Source of the DNA: Azorhizobium doebereinerae UFLA1-100 | GTDB taxonomy: Bacteria; Pseudomonadota; Alphaproteobacteria; Rhizobiales; Xanthobacteraceae | Direction of reading: 5' to 3' | Assembly (NCBI RefSeq): GCF_000473085.1 | Contig: NZ_AXBA01000014.1 | Coordinates: 110,280-174,279 of the forward strand | Length of the DNA stretch: 64,000 bases | Shown: positions 27,298 to 36,235 of the stretch, piece by piece | Layout of the letters: the number at the start of each line of letters is the position of its first letter | How positions within the stretch are numbered: the first letter of the stretch is position 1 | Notes under the pieces: model-generated | Told to the model about the DNA's origin: nothing | What the model saw: the letters and a program-made list of their open reading frames with translations, nothing else | Databases searched by the model: none | Program-made: the position numbers and the translations under genes

Positions 27298-27326
27298 TTT
27301 GTATAAAAGTCTATACAATTGTGCAA
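27298..27326 (-). promoter_or_regulatory. phnG promoter with PhnF-type operator dyad
   Basis: Reading leftward, TTGCAC (27321-27326) and TACAAA (27298-27303) are 17 bp apart, a good sigma-70-like arrangement 42 bp upstream of phnG. Overlapping the spacer and -10 is a perfect 7-bp dyad TTGTATA-N6-TATACAA at 27299-27318. Its TGTATAGAC half resembles sites of HutC/PhnF-type GntR repressors. The gene for such a regulator starts about 90 bp away on the other strand, so autoregulation plus operon repression is the simple reading. Confidence 0.7.
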
Positions 27327-27409
27327 GCGGGTGGGACGGGCAGAAGGGGGTTCGCTTGCAAGGCCGGGACAGCATCGACCAGCGCGACGGAAATCCGGGT
27401 GACGGGACC

Positions 27410-28174
27410 ATGGACGACGTCGATCACGGCGTGATGACGGCGCAGGAGCCCGGCGATCTACGCCGGGGCAGCGGCGTGGCGTTGTGGAAGCAGATCGCCG
27501 AGACGCTGGAGGGCGAGATCGCCTCCGGCCAGCGCCGCGCGGGCGCGCGCCTGCCGGTGGAGGCGGAACTGGCGGAGCGCTTCGGCGTCAACCGCCACAC
27601 CGTGCGCCGGGCCCTCTCGGTGCTGGCCGAGCGGGGGCTGGTGGAGGCCACCGCCGGGCGCGGCACCTTCGTCAAGGAGCCGCCGCTGCGCTATCCCATC
27701 GGCCCGCGCACGCGCTTCTCCGAGATCGTGCTGGCCAGCGGGCGCGAGCCGCACGGCCGCTTTCTCGGCTCGCAGGTGGAGACGGCCTCGCCCGAGGTGG
27801 CGCGCGAGCTGTGCGTGCCGCCCGGCACGCCGGTGCTGCGCATCGACACCATGCACGAGGCGGACGGGGTGCCGATCTCCTGCGGCACCGCCTGGTTCGT
27901 GCAGGCGCGCTGCCAGGACCTCGACCTCGTCTATGCCGCCACCGGCTCGCTGACGCGGGCGCTCTCGACGCTGGGCATCATCGACTTCCGCCGCAAGGAG
28001 ACCCGCCTCGGCGCGCGCCCGGCGGACGAGCGCGAGCGCGAGCTGCTCTCGCTTGCCGCCGGCCGCTCTGTCATGGTGGTGGAGCGCGTGGACGTGGACG
28101 TGGCCGGCGTGCCCCTGCAATGGGGCCGCTCCAGCTTCGCCGCCGACCGCGTGCAGCTGATCATCAAGCCCTGA
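27410..28174 (+). CDS. phnF: GntR/HutC-family phosphonate regulator PhnF
   Basis: A 254-residue transcription regulator. An N-terminal winged helix (about 20-85) has ALWKQIAETLEGEIASGQ, LPVEAELAERFGVNRHTVRRAL and GRGTFV, all typical GntR. The UTRA effector domain follows (about 105-250). Divergent orientation to phnG and the operator between them mark it as PhnF. The ATG at 27410 is a choice between two nearby ATGs (the other is at 27434); neither has a strong ribosome site. Confidence 0.92.
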   Translation: MDDVDHGVMTAQEPGDLRRGSGVALWKQIAETLEGEIASGQRRAGARLPVEAELAERFGVNRHTVRRALSVLAERGLVEATAGRGTFVKEPPLRYPIGPRTRFSEIVLASGREPHGRFLGSQVETASPEVARELCVPPGTPVLRIDTMHEADGVPISCGTAWFVQARCQDLDLVYAATGSLTRALSTLGIIDFRRKETRLGARPADERERELLSLAAGRSVMVVERVDVDVAGVPLQWGRSSFAADRVQLIIKP

Positions 28175-28238
28175 ACCTTACCGCCCCGAACGCCATCGCC
28201 CCGGGCCGCCCGCCCCCCAGCCGCCGAGAGAGGACGCC

Positions 28239-28847
28239 ATGAGCCGCATCGAGACCCTCGACCAGTTGCGCACCCACTACAAGCCGGTGTCCAGCCGGGC
28301 GGCGCAGAAGGTCCTGGCCCGGCTCGACCGGCATTGCATGAGCTTCATCGGCCTCTCGCCCTTCGTGATGCTGGCCACCTCCAGCGCCGCCGGGGCGCTG
28401 GACGTGACGCCGCGCGGCGACCATCCCGGCTTCGTCGGGATCGAGGACGACACCACCCTGCTGCTGCCGGACCGGCCGGGCAACAACCGCCTGGACAGCC
28501 TCAGCAACATCCTGGAGCATCCCGGCGTCGGCCTGATCTTCCTCATCCCCGGCGTGGACGAGACGCTGCGCGTCAACGGCACGGCGGAGATCCGCGTGGA
28601 CGCGGACTTGCGGGCGCGCTTCGCGGTCGGCGGCAAGCTGCCCACCTCGGTGCTGCGCATCACCGTGCGCGAGGCCTATCTGCACTGCGCCAAGGCGTTC
28701 ATGCGCTCGGGCCTGTGGAACCCGGACGTGCAGGTGGAGCGCTCGGTGCTGCCGACCCTGGGCGAGATGCTGCGCGACCAGATCGGCCTTGCCGAGGCGG
28801 AGAGCCAGGAGGCCATGCTCGCCCGCTTCAAGGAAGCCATGTACTGA
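28239..28847 (+). CDS. PPOX-type flavoprotein, MSMEG_1061-like
   Basis: A 202-residue member of the pyridoxamine 5'-phosphate oxidase-like split-barrel flavoproteins. Segments include MLATSSAAGALDVTPRGDHPGF near residues 44-65, LLLPDRPGNNRLDSLSNI near 77-94, and a GLIFLIPG strand near 102. Such proteins bind FMN or F420 and often carry out redox reactions or act as oxygenases; the substrate is unknown. It follows phnF by 64 bp on the same strand and probably shares its transcript, which makes a link to phosphonate metabolism possible. Confidence 0.78.
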   Translation: MSRIETLDQLRTHYKPVSSRAAQKVLARLDRHCMSFIGLSPFVMLATSSAAGALDVTPRGDHPGFVGIEDDTTLLLPDRPGNNRLDSLSNILEHPGVGLIFLIPGVDETLRVNGTAEIRVDADLRARFAVGGKLPTSVLRITVREAYLHCAKAFMRSGLWNPDVQVERSVLPTLGEMLRDQIGLAEAESQEAMLARFKEAMY

Positions 28848-28890
28848 ACGGACGCCATGGCCCGAGGCGGGCGCGCCGCCTGCCTCGTGA

Positions 28891-28910
28891 GCGGCGGCTC
28901 AGGCCGCCGC
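28891..28910. terminator. hairpin between convergent flavoprotein and phnE genes
   Basis: A perfect 8-bp stem GCGGCGGC/GCCGCCGC with loop TCAG lies in the 76-bp gap between the two convergent genes. There is no T run on either side, so it is a possible but unproven bidirectional stop. Confidence 0.4.
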
Positions 28911-28923
28911 CCGCCGCGCCGCC

Positions 28924-29808
28924 TCAGGCCGAGGCGACCTTGCGGCCGATGATGGCGAAGCGCAGGCGCGAGGACACGAAGTCGATCGCCGCCACCGTCA
29001 GCAGGATCATGATGATGATCACGCACACCTCCTGCATTTGCAGGGTGCGGATGAATTCGGTGAGATAGCCGCCGATGCCGCCCGCCCCGACGATGCCGAT
29101 GATGGTGGCCGAGCGGGTGTTGGATTCGAAGAAATAGAGCACCTGGCTCGCCATCACCGGCAGCACCTGCGGCAGCAGCGCGAAGCGCACCCGGTGCACG
29201 CCGCTGCCGCCGGCGGCGAGGATGCCCTCGGCCGGCTTGCGGTCGGCGGCCTCGATGGCCTCGGAGAACAATTTGCCGAAGGCGCCGAAGTCCGAGCAGG
29301 CGATGGCCAGCGCCCCGGCAAACGGGCCGAGGCCGACCACGTTGATCCACATCAGCGCCCAGATCAGCGTGTCCACCGAGCGCGACACGTCGAACACCCG
29401 GCGCAGCGAGAAGTGGACGAAGACGTTGGGCACCACGTTCTTGGCGGCGAGGAAGGCGACCGGGAAGGCCACCAGCGCCGCCGTGAGCGTGCCGAGGAAG
29501 GCGATCGCCAGGGTCTCGCCCAGCGCCTTCAGGAAGGCCGGCATGCGCCCGCCCGCGTCCGGCGGGAACAGCAGCGAGACGAACAGGCCGAGCCGGTCCA
29601 GCCCCATCCAGATGCGGCGCGGGTTGAAGTCGAGCGCCCAGGCGGCGAACACCGCCATCGCCAGCAGCGCGGCGAGGAGCGCGAAGGCGCGGGCGCGCCG
29701 CGCCGGATGGCTGCGGAAGGCGTCCGGATAGCGCGCGCGCATGGCGGCGGCGTCGGTGGCGAGCACCGGGCGCGGCGCGAGGACGGAGGGAGACGGGGAG
29801 GGGCTCAC
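28924..29808 (-). CDS. phnE: phosphonate ABC transporter permease PhnE (second)
   Basis: A 294-residue inner-membrane permease with about six helices and the BPD permease loop EA.E..DRKPAEGILAAGGS near residues 180-200, where the EAA-type Gly contacts PhnC. The C-terminal GIVGAGGIGGYL segment near 238 is a PhnE hallmark. The start is GTG at 29808, overlapping the stop of the first phnE as GTGA; an ATG 22 codons in is an alternative. Two PhnE paralogues in one transporter are common in rhizobia and probably form a heterodimer. Confidence 0.9.
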   Translation of the reverse strand: MSPSPSPSVLAPRPVLATDAAAMRARYPDAFRSHPARRARAFALLAALLAMAVFAAWALDFNPRRIWMGLDRLGLFVSLLFPPDAGGRMPAFLKALGETLAIAFLGTLTAALVAFPVAFLAAKNVVPNVFVHFSLRRVFDVSRSVDTLIWALMWINVVGLGPFAGALAIACSDFGAFGKLFSEAIEAADRKPAEGILAAGGSGVHRVRFALLPQVLPVMASQVLYFFESNTRSATIIGIVGAGGIGGYLTEFIRTLQMQEVCVIIIMILLTVAAIDFVSSRLRFAIIGRKVASA

Positions 29809-30686
29809 GGGCGCTGGTCCAAGGAGAGCAGGCGGTGGCGGATGCGCTCGGTGACGAGGTCGATGGTGATCACCGTGGCGATGATCATCAGCAGGATGGC
29901 GCTGACGTCGGTGTAGTAGAAATTGCGGATGGCGGTGAGGAACTCCTGGCCGATGCCGCCGGCGCCGACGAAGCCCAGCACGCCGGCGCCGCGCACGTTG
30001 ATCTCGAAGCGCAGCAGGCCGTAGGAGGCGAAGTTGGACAGCACCTGCGGCAGCACGCCGAAGCGCACCCGCTGCATCCAGGTGGCGCCGGTGGCGGTGA
30101 GGCCCTCCACCGGCTTCATGTCGATATTCTCCACCACCTCGGCGAACAATTTGCCCAGCGCGCCGGTGGTGTGGATGGCGAGCGCCAGCACGCCCGGCAC
30201 CGGGCCGAGGCCGAAGGCGAAGACGAAGATCAGCGCGAACACCACGTCCGGCACGGTGCGGCAGAATTCCAGATAGCGCCGCACGGCGAAGCGCAGCACC
30301 GGGTTGCGCACCAGATTGGCCGAGGCGAGGAAGCACAAGGCGAAGCCGCCGATGGCGCCGAGCAGCGTGCCGAGATAGGCCATCAGCAGCGTCTCGCCGA
30401 GCAGCCGCGACCAGGTCTTCAGGTCCCAGTACCAGGCGACGATGTCGGCGCGCGGCGTCTGCGCCGAGATGGACGGGATGGTCTTGGCCAGGTAGTCGCT
30501 GAAATTGGCGATGTTGGCGAAGGCGGCGGGCCGCACCTCGGCGAACCAGCCGGCGAACAGCATGAGGCCGGCCACCACGACGGCGACGGCGAGGCCGCGC
30601 AGGCGGCGGGTGGCGGTGGCGGCGTCATAGGACGCGGCGAGCGCCTCGGCCTGGGCCGGCGGCAGGGTCGGGACGGTGGCGGACAT
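29805..30686 (-). CDS. phnE: phosphonate ABC transporter permease PhnE (first)
   Basis: A 293-residue permease paralogous to its downstream neighbour. Helices include residues about 30-50 and several from 105 on. The EAA-like loop EVVENIDMKPVEGLTATGA is near 180-198, and the conserved GFVGAGGIGQEF near 240. It begins 53 bp after phnD in the phnCDEE transport operon. Together the two permeases with PhnC and PhnD import phosphonates or phosphate esters. Confidence 0.92.
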   Translation of the reverse strand: MSATVPTLPPAQAEALAASYDAATATRRLRGLAVAVVVAGLMLFAGWFAEVRPAAFANIANFSDYLAKTIPSISAQTPRADIVAWYWDLKTWSRLLGETLLMAYLGTLLGAIGGFALCFLASANLVRNPVLRFAVRRYLEFCRTVPDVVFALIFVFAFGLGPVPGVLALAIHTTGALGKLFAEVVENIDMKPVEGLTATGATWMQRVRFGVLPQVLSNFASYGLLRFEINVRGAGVLGFVGAGGIGQEFLTAIRNFYYTDVSAILLMIIATVITIDLVTERIRHRLLSLDQRP

Positions 30687-30739
30687 GGAGGGCGCGGCGC
30701 GAACGGGCGGGGGCGCGTGGCCCCCGCCGGTCCTTGCGA

Positions 30740-31669
30740 TCAGGAGCGCTTCCGCTGGTCGTCGTTATACTTCACCATGCCGATGATGCCTTCATAGTCC
30801 TTGGCGGTGATCGGCGAGAACTCGATGTCCTTGCCGCCGGACAGCTTGTCGAAGGCGGCCTTGTCCTTCTTCGGGGCGTCGAGGAAGGCCTGGGCGATCT
30901 GCTTCTTCAGGTCCTCGGGCAGCGAGGCGAGCACGGCGAACGGCCCCTCGGGGATGAGGTCCGACTTGTAGACGATGCGGAAGTCGGCCTGGTTCAGCGG
31001 CTTGCCGTCGGCGGACTTCAGCAGGCCGCGGGCGGCGAGGCGGGTGAGGTAGCTGTCGGTCTCGGAGTTCCAGGCGTTGGCGGCGGCGTCCGCCGTGCCC
31101 TGGGCCACCGCGAGGACGGCGTTGTCATGGCTGCCGGCATAGACGCTCTTGCCGAAGTAGGAATCGACCGAATAGCCTTCCTTGTTCAGGAAGTAGCGCG
31201 GCGCCTGGTTGCCGGAGGTGGAGTTGGGGTCCACCAAAGCGATGGTCTTGCCCTTCAGGTCGGCCAGGGTCTTGTACGGGCTGTCCGCCTTCACCCACAC
31301 CACCGAATAATAGCCGGTGAGGCCGGTGTTGTGGCGCTGCACCACCAGCGGCTCCACCTTCACGCCGGTGAGGATGGCGCGGGCGTAGGACGCCGGGCCG
31401 TAGAAGGCGATCTGCGCGCTGCCGGTGCGCTGGGCCTCGATCACCGCCGCATAGTCATTGGCGATGCGCAGCTTCACCGGAACGCCCAGCTCCTTGGAGA
31501 GATAGTCGGCGAACGGGGTGTAGATGTCGTTGGTGGCGGAGGCGTTCTCGGCCGGGATCACCGCGAAGGTGAGCTCGGGATACTGCTTCTTCCACTCCTG
31601 CGCGTGGGCGGCGCCGGCGGTAAGGGTCAAAGCGGCGGCGGCCGCGATCAGGCTGCGACGGGTGAGCAT
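30740..31669 (-). CDS. phnD: phosphonate ABC transporter substrate-binding protein PhnD
   Basis: A 309-residue periplasmic binding protein. The signal peptide MLTRRSLIAAAAALTLTAGA ends at AHAQ near residue 24. The mature protein shows PhnD features: FAVIPAENASAT near 35-46 and ALVDPNSTSGNQAPRYFL near 137-154, where the STSGN loop binds the phosphonate group. AAGGAG lies just before the ATG at 31669. It is downstream of phnC by 126 bp and upstream of both phnE genes. Confidence 0.95.
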   Translation of the reverse strand: MLTRRSLIAAAAALTLTAGAAHAQEWKKQYPELTFAVIPAENASATNDIYTPFADYLSKELGVPVKLRIANDYAAVIEAQRTGSAQIAFYGPASYARAILTGVKVEPLVVQRHNTGLTGYYSVVWVKADSPYKTLADLKGKTIALVDPNSTSGNQAPRYFLNKEGYSVDSYFGKSVYAGSHDNAVLAVAQGTADAAANAWNSETDSYLTRLAARGLLKSADGKPLNQADFRIVYKSDLIPEGPFAVLASLPEDLKKQIAQAFLDAPKKDKAAFDKLSGGKDIEFSPITAKDYEGIIGMVKYNDDQRKRS

Positions 31670-31795
31670 GGACTTCTCCTTCGGCATCAAGGCTTCAAGG
31701 CATATGGCCTCGCGCGCCGCCGGCCCGCGGCTGCGGGCAGGGAACGCACAAGGAATGGGGATACGCACGCGCCCGGCGCTACGGCCGGACCATCC

Positions 31796-32617
31796 TCACC
31801 GCGGCGGGGCGGCGGTGGCCGGCAGGGCTGCGGGGGCATGCCCGCCCGCCGCCACCGGGGCTTCCAGGTCCATGACCTCGCCGGCCTCCAGGCCGTAGAG
31901 GTCGCGGGCGACGGCGGGGGTGAGCGCTGAGGGCGCGCCGTCGAACACCACCTTGCCGCCCGCCATGCCCACCAGCCGGTCGCAATAGGTGCGGGCCAGC
32001 TCCAGGGAATGCAGGTTGCACATCACGGTGATGCCGAAATGCTTGTTGATGCGCAGCAGCGCATCCATCACCACCTTGGTGTTGCGCGGGTCGAGCGAGG
32101 CGATCGGCTCGTCGGCCAGGATCAGCCGCGGCTCCTGCACCAAAGCGCGGGCGATGGCCACGCGCTGCTGCTGTCCGCCGGACAGGCTGTCGGCGCGCTG
32201 CGCGGCAAGGTTGGCGATGTCGAACTGCTCCAGCGCGGAGAGGGCGACGGCCTTGTCCTCCTGGCTCCAGCTCTTGGACATGGCGCGCCAGCCGGCCATG
32301 GTGGAGAGGCGGCCCATCAGCACGTTGGTGAGCACGTCGAGCCGGCCGACCAGGTTGAACTGCTGGAAGATCATGGCGGCGCGGGCGCGCCACAGGCGCA
32401 GCTCGCGGCCCTTCAGGGCGGTGACGTCGCTGCCCTCGAACAGGATGCGGCCGGCGCTGGAATCCTGGAGGCGGTTGACCATCCGCAGCAGGGTGGACTT
32501 GCCCGCGCCGGAGCGGCCGATGACGCCGATGAAGGCGCCTTGCCCGATCTCAAGGTTCACGTCCGAGACGGCGGCCTTGCTGCCAAACCGGCATGTCAGT
32601 CCGTCGATCACGAGCAT
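31796..32617 (-). CDS. phnC: phosphonate ABC transporter ATP-binding protein PhnC
   Basis: A 273-residue importer ATPase. Walker [10 protein letters not shown] is near residues 34-42, signature [15 protein letters not shown] near 143 and Walker [13 protein letters not shown] near 163. PhnC-typical segments [18 protein letters not shown] near 84-101 are present. It is first in the phnCDEE operon; no clear PhoB box or PhnF dyad was seen in the 100 bp upstream. The C-terminal 25 residues are Ala/Pro-rich and variable. Confidence 0.95.
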   Translation of the reverse strand: MLVIDGLTCRFGSKAAVSDVNLEIGQGAFIGVIGRSGAGKSTLLRMVNRLQDSSAGRILFEGSDVTALKGRELRLWRARAAMIFQQFNLVGRLDVLTNVLMGRLSTMAGWRAMSKSWSQEDKAVALSALEQFDIANLAAQRADSLSGGQQQRVAIARALVQEPRLILADEPIASLDPRNTKVVMDALLRINKHFGITVMCNLHSLELARTYCDRLVGMAGGKVVFDGAPSALTPAVARDLYGLEAGEVMDLEAPVAAGGHAPAALPATAAPPR

Positions 32618-32830
32618 TGCGTCGCTCCGCTGGGGGACAGGAGCCCCCCACTTACGGGCATCGCACTACAATCATGTGACGGTCGCCGCCGCCTTTGGCC
32701 ATATGACGCAAGGCTGGGTTTTCCGGGGATGCGACAGGGGAATGTGACGCCCCGTCGCGACGGTGTCATGAAGCCGGCCCGCCGCTTCCGCGCACCGCCC
32801 GCGCGCCGTCACGCAACGCCGCGCGCGCCT

Positions 32831-33170
32831 CGCCGCCGGCCTGCGGCCGTCGCCCCCACCCAACCCTCCCCCGCAGGCGGGAGAGGGCTTTTGCGGCACG
32901 CCGGCCGAGGCGTTGCGCATCGTGCCGGGGACGCGAGGTGTGACGGGACGGGGGCGACGAGGCGCGCGTTTCGCGGGGCCGCTGCGGCCGTGTTCGCGCG
33001 GGCGGCCGGGGCCTCCCTCTCCCACGCAGTGGGGGAGGGCCGGGGTGGGGGCCGCGCGCAGCGCGGGGAGCGATGAGGTGAGGGCAGCGTGGACGGTCGT
33101 CGCCCTCCGCTGCGGTCGCCGCCGGGGTCGCCTCCACCCAACCTTCCCCGCAGGCGGGAGAGGGCTTTCG
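32831..33170. repeat. palindromic repeat cluster, copy D (three units)
   Basis: Three palindromic units lie in the gap upstream of phnC: 32831-32891, 33013-33055 (opposite orientation) and 33125-33170. The first is nearly identical over about 60 bp to the unit at 56205-56264 and to the minus strand of the unit near 19781-19840. The middle unit belongs to the second half-type with a GGGGTGGGGGCCGCGCG tail. This is the only site here with three units instead of two. Confidence 0.78.
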
Positions 33171-33740
33171 GGTGCGCGCGGCCGCGACGTCGCGCGTCAG
33201 GCCGCAGCGGACTGCCGCGACGCCATATTGATGAGTGGGGCGCGAGGGGTGGGGGCCGCAAGCTGCGCGGGCGGTGGGGCACGGGCAATGGGCGCGGGCG
33301 GTGGGGCGCCGGCATCCCGGCCGAATCGGCTCCGCGTTTGATCATGAAGGGGGAGGCGGGCGCCGGAGAGGCTTGGGGCTCTCCGGCGCCGCGGGGTCGT
33401 TCCCTGCCGCGCGTGCGTTTTATTTTATCGTCGCGGTCGAACTCGAAGCTGCGGCCGGTCCCGTTTCCAGTCCGCCAGGCGATGTGGGGCTTCGAGGTGC
33501 GGTCTCGAAGGCAACCGTCGCGGCGAGGACTGCGTCAGGATTCTTGGCTCCACGTGTCTCAAGCCCGTCTGGGCGACCTCCCCAGGGAAAGCTTAGCAAA
33601 GCGTTGCGCAAATAAAAACAAGTATTGATGCTGCGGTGCGGGTCGCGCTATTGGCGCCGCAACATGCCGCTTCTGTGCGATGCGGTATCCACTTGGCCGC
33701 AAACGCGGTCCGGCGTGAAACGCTGGCGCGTCCGGTCCGC
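33171..33740. other. gap with no recognised gene
   Basis: The remainder of the 1.1-kb gap between phnC and the amidase has no credible coding region. A stretch from about 33415 to 33640 is less GC-rich, with T-rich and A-rich patches (TTTTATTTTA near 33419, AAATAAAAACAAG near 33611). It may contain a promoter or an untranslated RNA, but I could not identify one. Confidence 0.5.
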
Positions 33741-34994
33741 TCAGGCGGCGATGGCCCGCTCCAGGACGGCGGCGGCGGCCAGCGTGCGGTGGTCGCGGCC
33801 GAAGCGGCCCACCACCTGGATGCCGATGGGCAGGCCCTTGGGGCCCGTCAGGCCGGGCACGGAGACGCAAGGGCAGCCCATCAGCGTCCACAGCCGGTTG
33901 AAGACCGCCGAGCCGGTGGAGCCGTAGCCCTCCGGCGCCTCGCCCGGCGCGGCGAAGGTGATGAGCGCGTCATAATCGGCGAACAGGTCGCCCATGCGCT
34001 GGCGCGCCCGCTTGGCGGTGCGGCGCGCGGCGTCATAGGCGTCCGGGCGGATGGCGGCGGCGGCCGTCAGGTGCCCGGCGAGCAGCGGCGAGAGGAAGCC
34101 GCGATCGTAATCGTCGGCCAGCGAGACGGCGCCCTCGTAATCCTGGATGATGGCGTGCACGGCGTCCGCCGCCTCGATCTCGGCCGGCAGGTCCAGCTCG
34201 CGCACTTCGGCGCCTGCGGCCGCGGCGGCGCGTCCGGCGGCCTCCAGCGCCGCATGGGCGCCGGCATCGGCCAGATGCGCGCGGGCGGTGCGCACCAAGG
34301 CGAAGCGCGGCGGGGTCAGGTCGGTATCCACGAGGTCGAGGTCGCGCCCGGTGATGGCGCCGGCGCCGAACGCCACGTCCGCCACCCGGGCGCCGAACAG
34401 GCCCACGGTGTCGAGATGCCAGGAGAAGATCTTCATGCCCACCGTGGGCAGCAGGCGGAAGGTGGGCTTGTAGCCGGTGACGCCGCAGAACGAGGCCGGG
34501 CGCAGCACCGAGCCGCCGGTCTGGGTGCCGAGCGCCAGCGGCAGCATGCCGGCGGCCACCGCCGCCGCCGAGCCGGCCGAGGAGCCGCCCGGCGTGTGGC
34601 CGAGGCGGCGGGGATTGCGCGTGGCGGTGGGCTTCAGGAAGGCGAATTCGGTGGTGGTGGTCTTGCCGAGCACGAGGCCGCCGGCCCGCTTCACCTGCCG
34701 CACCACGGCGGCGTCGGTGCGCGGCTGGTTTCCGGCGTAGGCCTCCGAGCCATAGGCGGTGGGCAGGTCGGCGGTGTCGAGAATGTCCTTGATGCCCACC
34801 GGCAGGCCGGCCAGCGGGCGGGCGGCGAGGCCGGGCGCGGCGGCGGCCGCGCGGGCGCCGTCCAGATCCAGCGCGGCGAAGGCGCCCACGTCGGCCTCCT
34901 GCTCGGCGATGGCCAGCGCGCACAGCTCCACCACGTCGCGGGGCGAGAGGCGTTCGGCGCGGATGTCTTCGAACAGGTCGCGGGCGAGAAGCAT
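33741..34994 (-). CDS. amidase signature family hydrolase
   Basis: A 417-residue amidase signature enzyme. The Ser-cisSer-Lys catalytic triad is visible: Lys in LPVGIKDI near residue 69, the Gly/Ser-rich GGSSAGSAAAVAAG near 137-150 (first catalytic Ser) and TQTGGS near 157 (nucleophile Ser). Such enzymes hydrolyse small amides; the substrate is unknown, and it is not a GatA, which would accompany gatB and gatC. It starts 160 bp upstream of the end of the polysaccharide deacetylase-related array and reads leftward. Confidence 0.88.
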   Translation of the reverse strand: MLLARDLFEDIRAERLSPRDVVELCALAIAEQEADVGAFAALDLDGARAAAAAPGLAARPLAGLPVGIKDILDTADLPTAYGSEAYAGNQPRTDAAVVRQVKRAGGLVLGKTTTTEFAFLKPTATRNPRRLGHTPGGSSAGSAAAVAAGMLPLALGTQTGGSVLRPASFCGVTGYKPTFRLLPTVGMKIFSWHLDTVGLFGARVADVAFGAGAITGRDLDLVDTDLTPPRFALVRTARAHLADAGAHAALEAAGRAAAAAGAEVRELDLPAEIEAADAVHAIIQDYEGAVSLADDYDRGFLSPLLAGHLTAAAAIRPDAYDAARRTAKRARQRMGDLFADYDALITFAAPGEAPEGYGSTGSAVFNRLWTLMGCPCVSVPGLTGPKGLPIGIQVVGRFGRDHRTLAAAAVLERAIAA

Positions 34995-35030
34995 GGGCGG
35001 CGGCTTTCCTGAGGGCGGGCTTGCTGGGCG

Positions 35031-35097
35031 GGCAGGATCAGCGGACAGGCAGAATCATTGGACGGGCAGAATCATTGGACCGGCAGGATACGGCGGC
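35031..35097. repeat. 17-bp tandem array at the end of the deacetylase gene
   Basis: GGCAGGATCA-like units start at 35031, 35048, 35065 and 35082, exactly 17 bp apart; the two central copies share GGCAGAATCATTGGAC. The array begins downstream of the polysaccharide deacetylase stop (35072 on the minus strand) and its last unit encodes the protein's final residues. The period is not a multiple of three and most of it is non-coding. Confidence 0.75.
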
Positions 35098-36043
35098 CGT
35101 TGCGGGCCGCATCGTCATAGACCTTGGTATCACCGGGGCGCTCGGAATAGCAGGTGCCGGCGATCACCGGCGTGCCGGCGGCGAGCAGCTGGCTGACCGT
35201 GACCAGCTGGTAGCCCTTGGCCTTCAGCGCGGGAATGAGGATGTGGAGCGCTTCCGCCGTATGCTTGCCGCGCCCGTTGGCGTGCATCAGCACGATGGAG
35301 CCGGGCTTGATCATGCGCAGCATGGTGTCGGCCATCAGCTTGGCGCCGAGGAAGGCCGGATCGCCCGAATCCACATCCCACTGGATGGCGAGGTGCCCGG
35401 TCTCGTTCACATAGCCGAGCGACTGCGCCGAGCATGAGCCATACGGAAAGCGGAACAGATGGGTGCGCTCGGGCACGCCGGGCACCGCGCAGCCCGCCGC
35501 CTGGGCCCCGGCGCGGCGGGTGGCGAAGGCGATGTCCGTATCCTCCACCTGCCGCTCCATGGCGGCCCCCGTGGTCACCGTCATGTTGGCGTGCGACCAG
35601 GTGTGGTTGCCCACCTCGAAGCGCGGGTCGGCGATCAGTTGCGAGGCGCGCTCGGGATGGCTGATCATCCATTTGCCGCCGGCGAAGAAGGTGGCCGGGG
35701 CATCCTGGTCGCGCAGGTAGTCCACCAGCGCGCCGTCATAGCCGGAGACCTCGCTGGAGGCCTCGCACAGGTCGAAGGTCAGGGCCACCATCTTCACGCC
35801 CGGCGGCAGGGTCACCCGGCGGATGGAGCCGGAGAGGCCGGCCGGCACCGGCTGTGGGGCCGGCAGGGCGCGCTCGGTCAAGGTGTTGCCGGTGGTGGTG
35901 TGGGGCTGCACCTTCTCCTCGCCCGGCACGGCGCGGAGCGCGCCGGGGGCATAGCAGGCGGGCGCGGCGGCGAGCGGCCCCGCGGCACAGAGGGCGAGGG
36001 CGGCGGCGAAAGCGGGGAGGATGCGGGAAGCGGGCACGGGCAC
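35072..36043 (-). CDS. polysaccharide deacetylase family protein, secreted
   Basis: A NodB-homology (CE4) protein of about 323 residues with a hydrophobic leader ILPAFAAALALCAAGPLAA. Motifs: TFDLCE near residue 91 (the usual TFDDG is altered, the second Asp replaced by Leu), NHTWSHANM near 150-158 (metal histidines) and FRFPYGSC near 197. The altered first motif suggests a distinct subfamily or changed activity. No in-frame ATG lies near the leader, so the GTG at 36043 is proposed, with another GTG two codons later; no strong ribosome site is seen. Divergent from the TetR gene. Confidence 0.8.
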   Translation of the reverse strand: MPVPASRILPAFAAALALCAAGPLAAAPACYAPGALRAVPGEEKVQPHTTTGNTLTERALPAPQPVPAGLSGSIRRVTLPPGVKMVALTFDLCEASSEVSGYDGALVDYLRDQDAPATFFAGGKWMISHPERASQLIADPRFEVGNHTWSHANMTVTTGAAMERQVEDTDIAFATRRAGAQAAGCAVPGVPERTHLFRFPYGSCSAQSLGYVNETGHLAIQWDVDSGDPAFLGAKLMADTMLRMIKPGSIVLMHANGRGKHTAEALHILIPALKAKGYQLVTVSQLLAAGTPVIAGTCYSERPGDTKVYDDAARNGRRILPVQ

Positions 36044-36235
36044 AACGTTCGAGCGAGGCGAAGCAACGGGCTGAGCCGGGAGTGGCACGCCGGCGCCGGC
36101 GCCGCAAGCGCTTTGCGCCCGGCGCGGCGATCCGCCGGCGCCCGCATGGGCTCCGGCGCTGGGGAAGGTGCGCGCCGGATGCGGGTCTGCCGTGCCTTCG
36201 GTGGCATTTGCGCGGCGTTGCGCTATGGAACAGGC

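Noticed and set aside
32618..32770. Possible PhoB box upstream of phnC
   Set aside because: TGTGACG and ATATGACG words occur, but not as two direct 7-bp repeats with the 4-bp spacing a Pho box needs.
33089..33628. Open frames in the gap upstream of phnC
   Set aside because: They run through palindromic repeats and give low-complexity Arg/Pro/Gly translations without family features.
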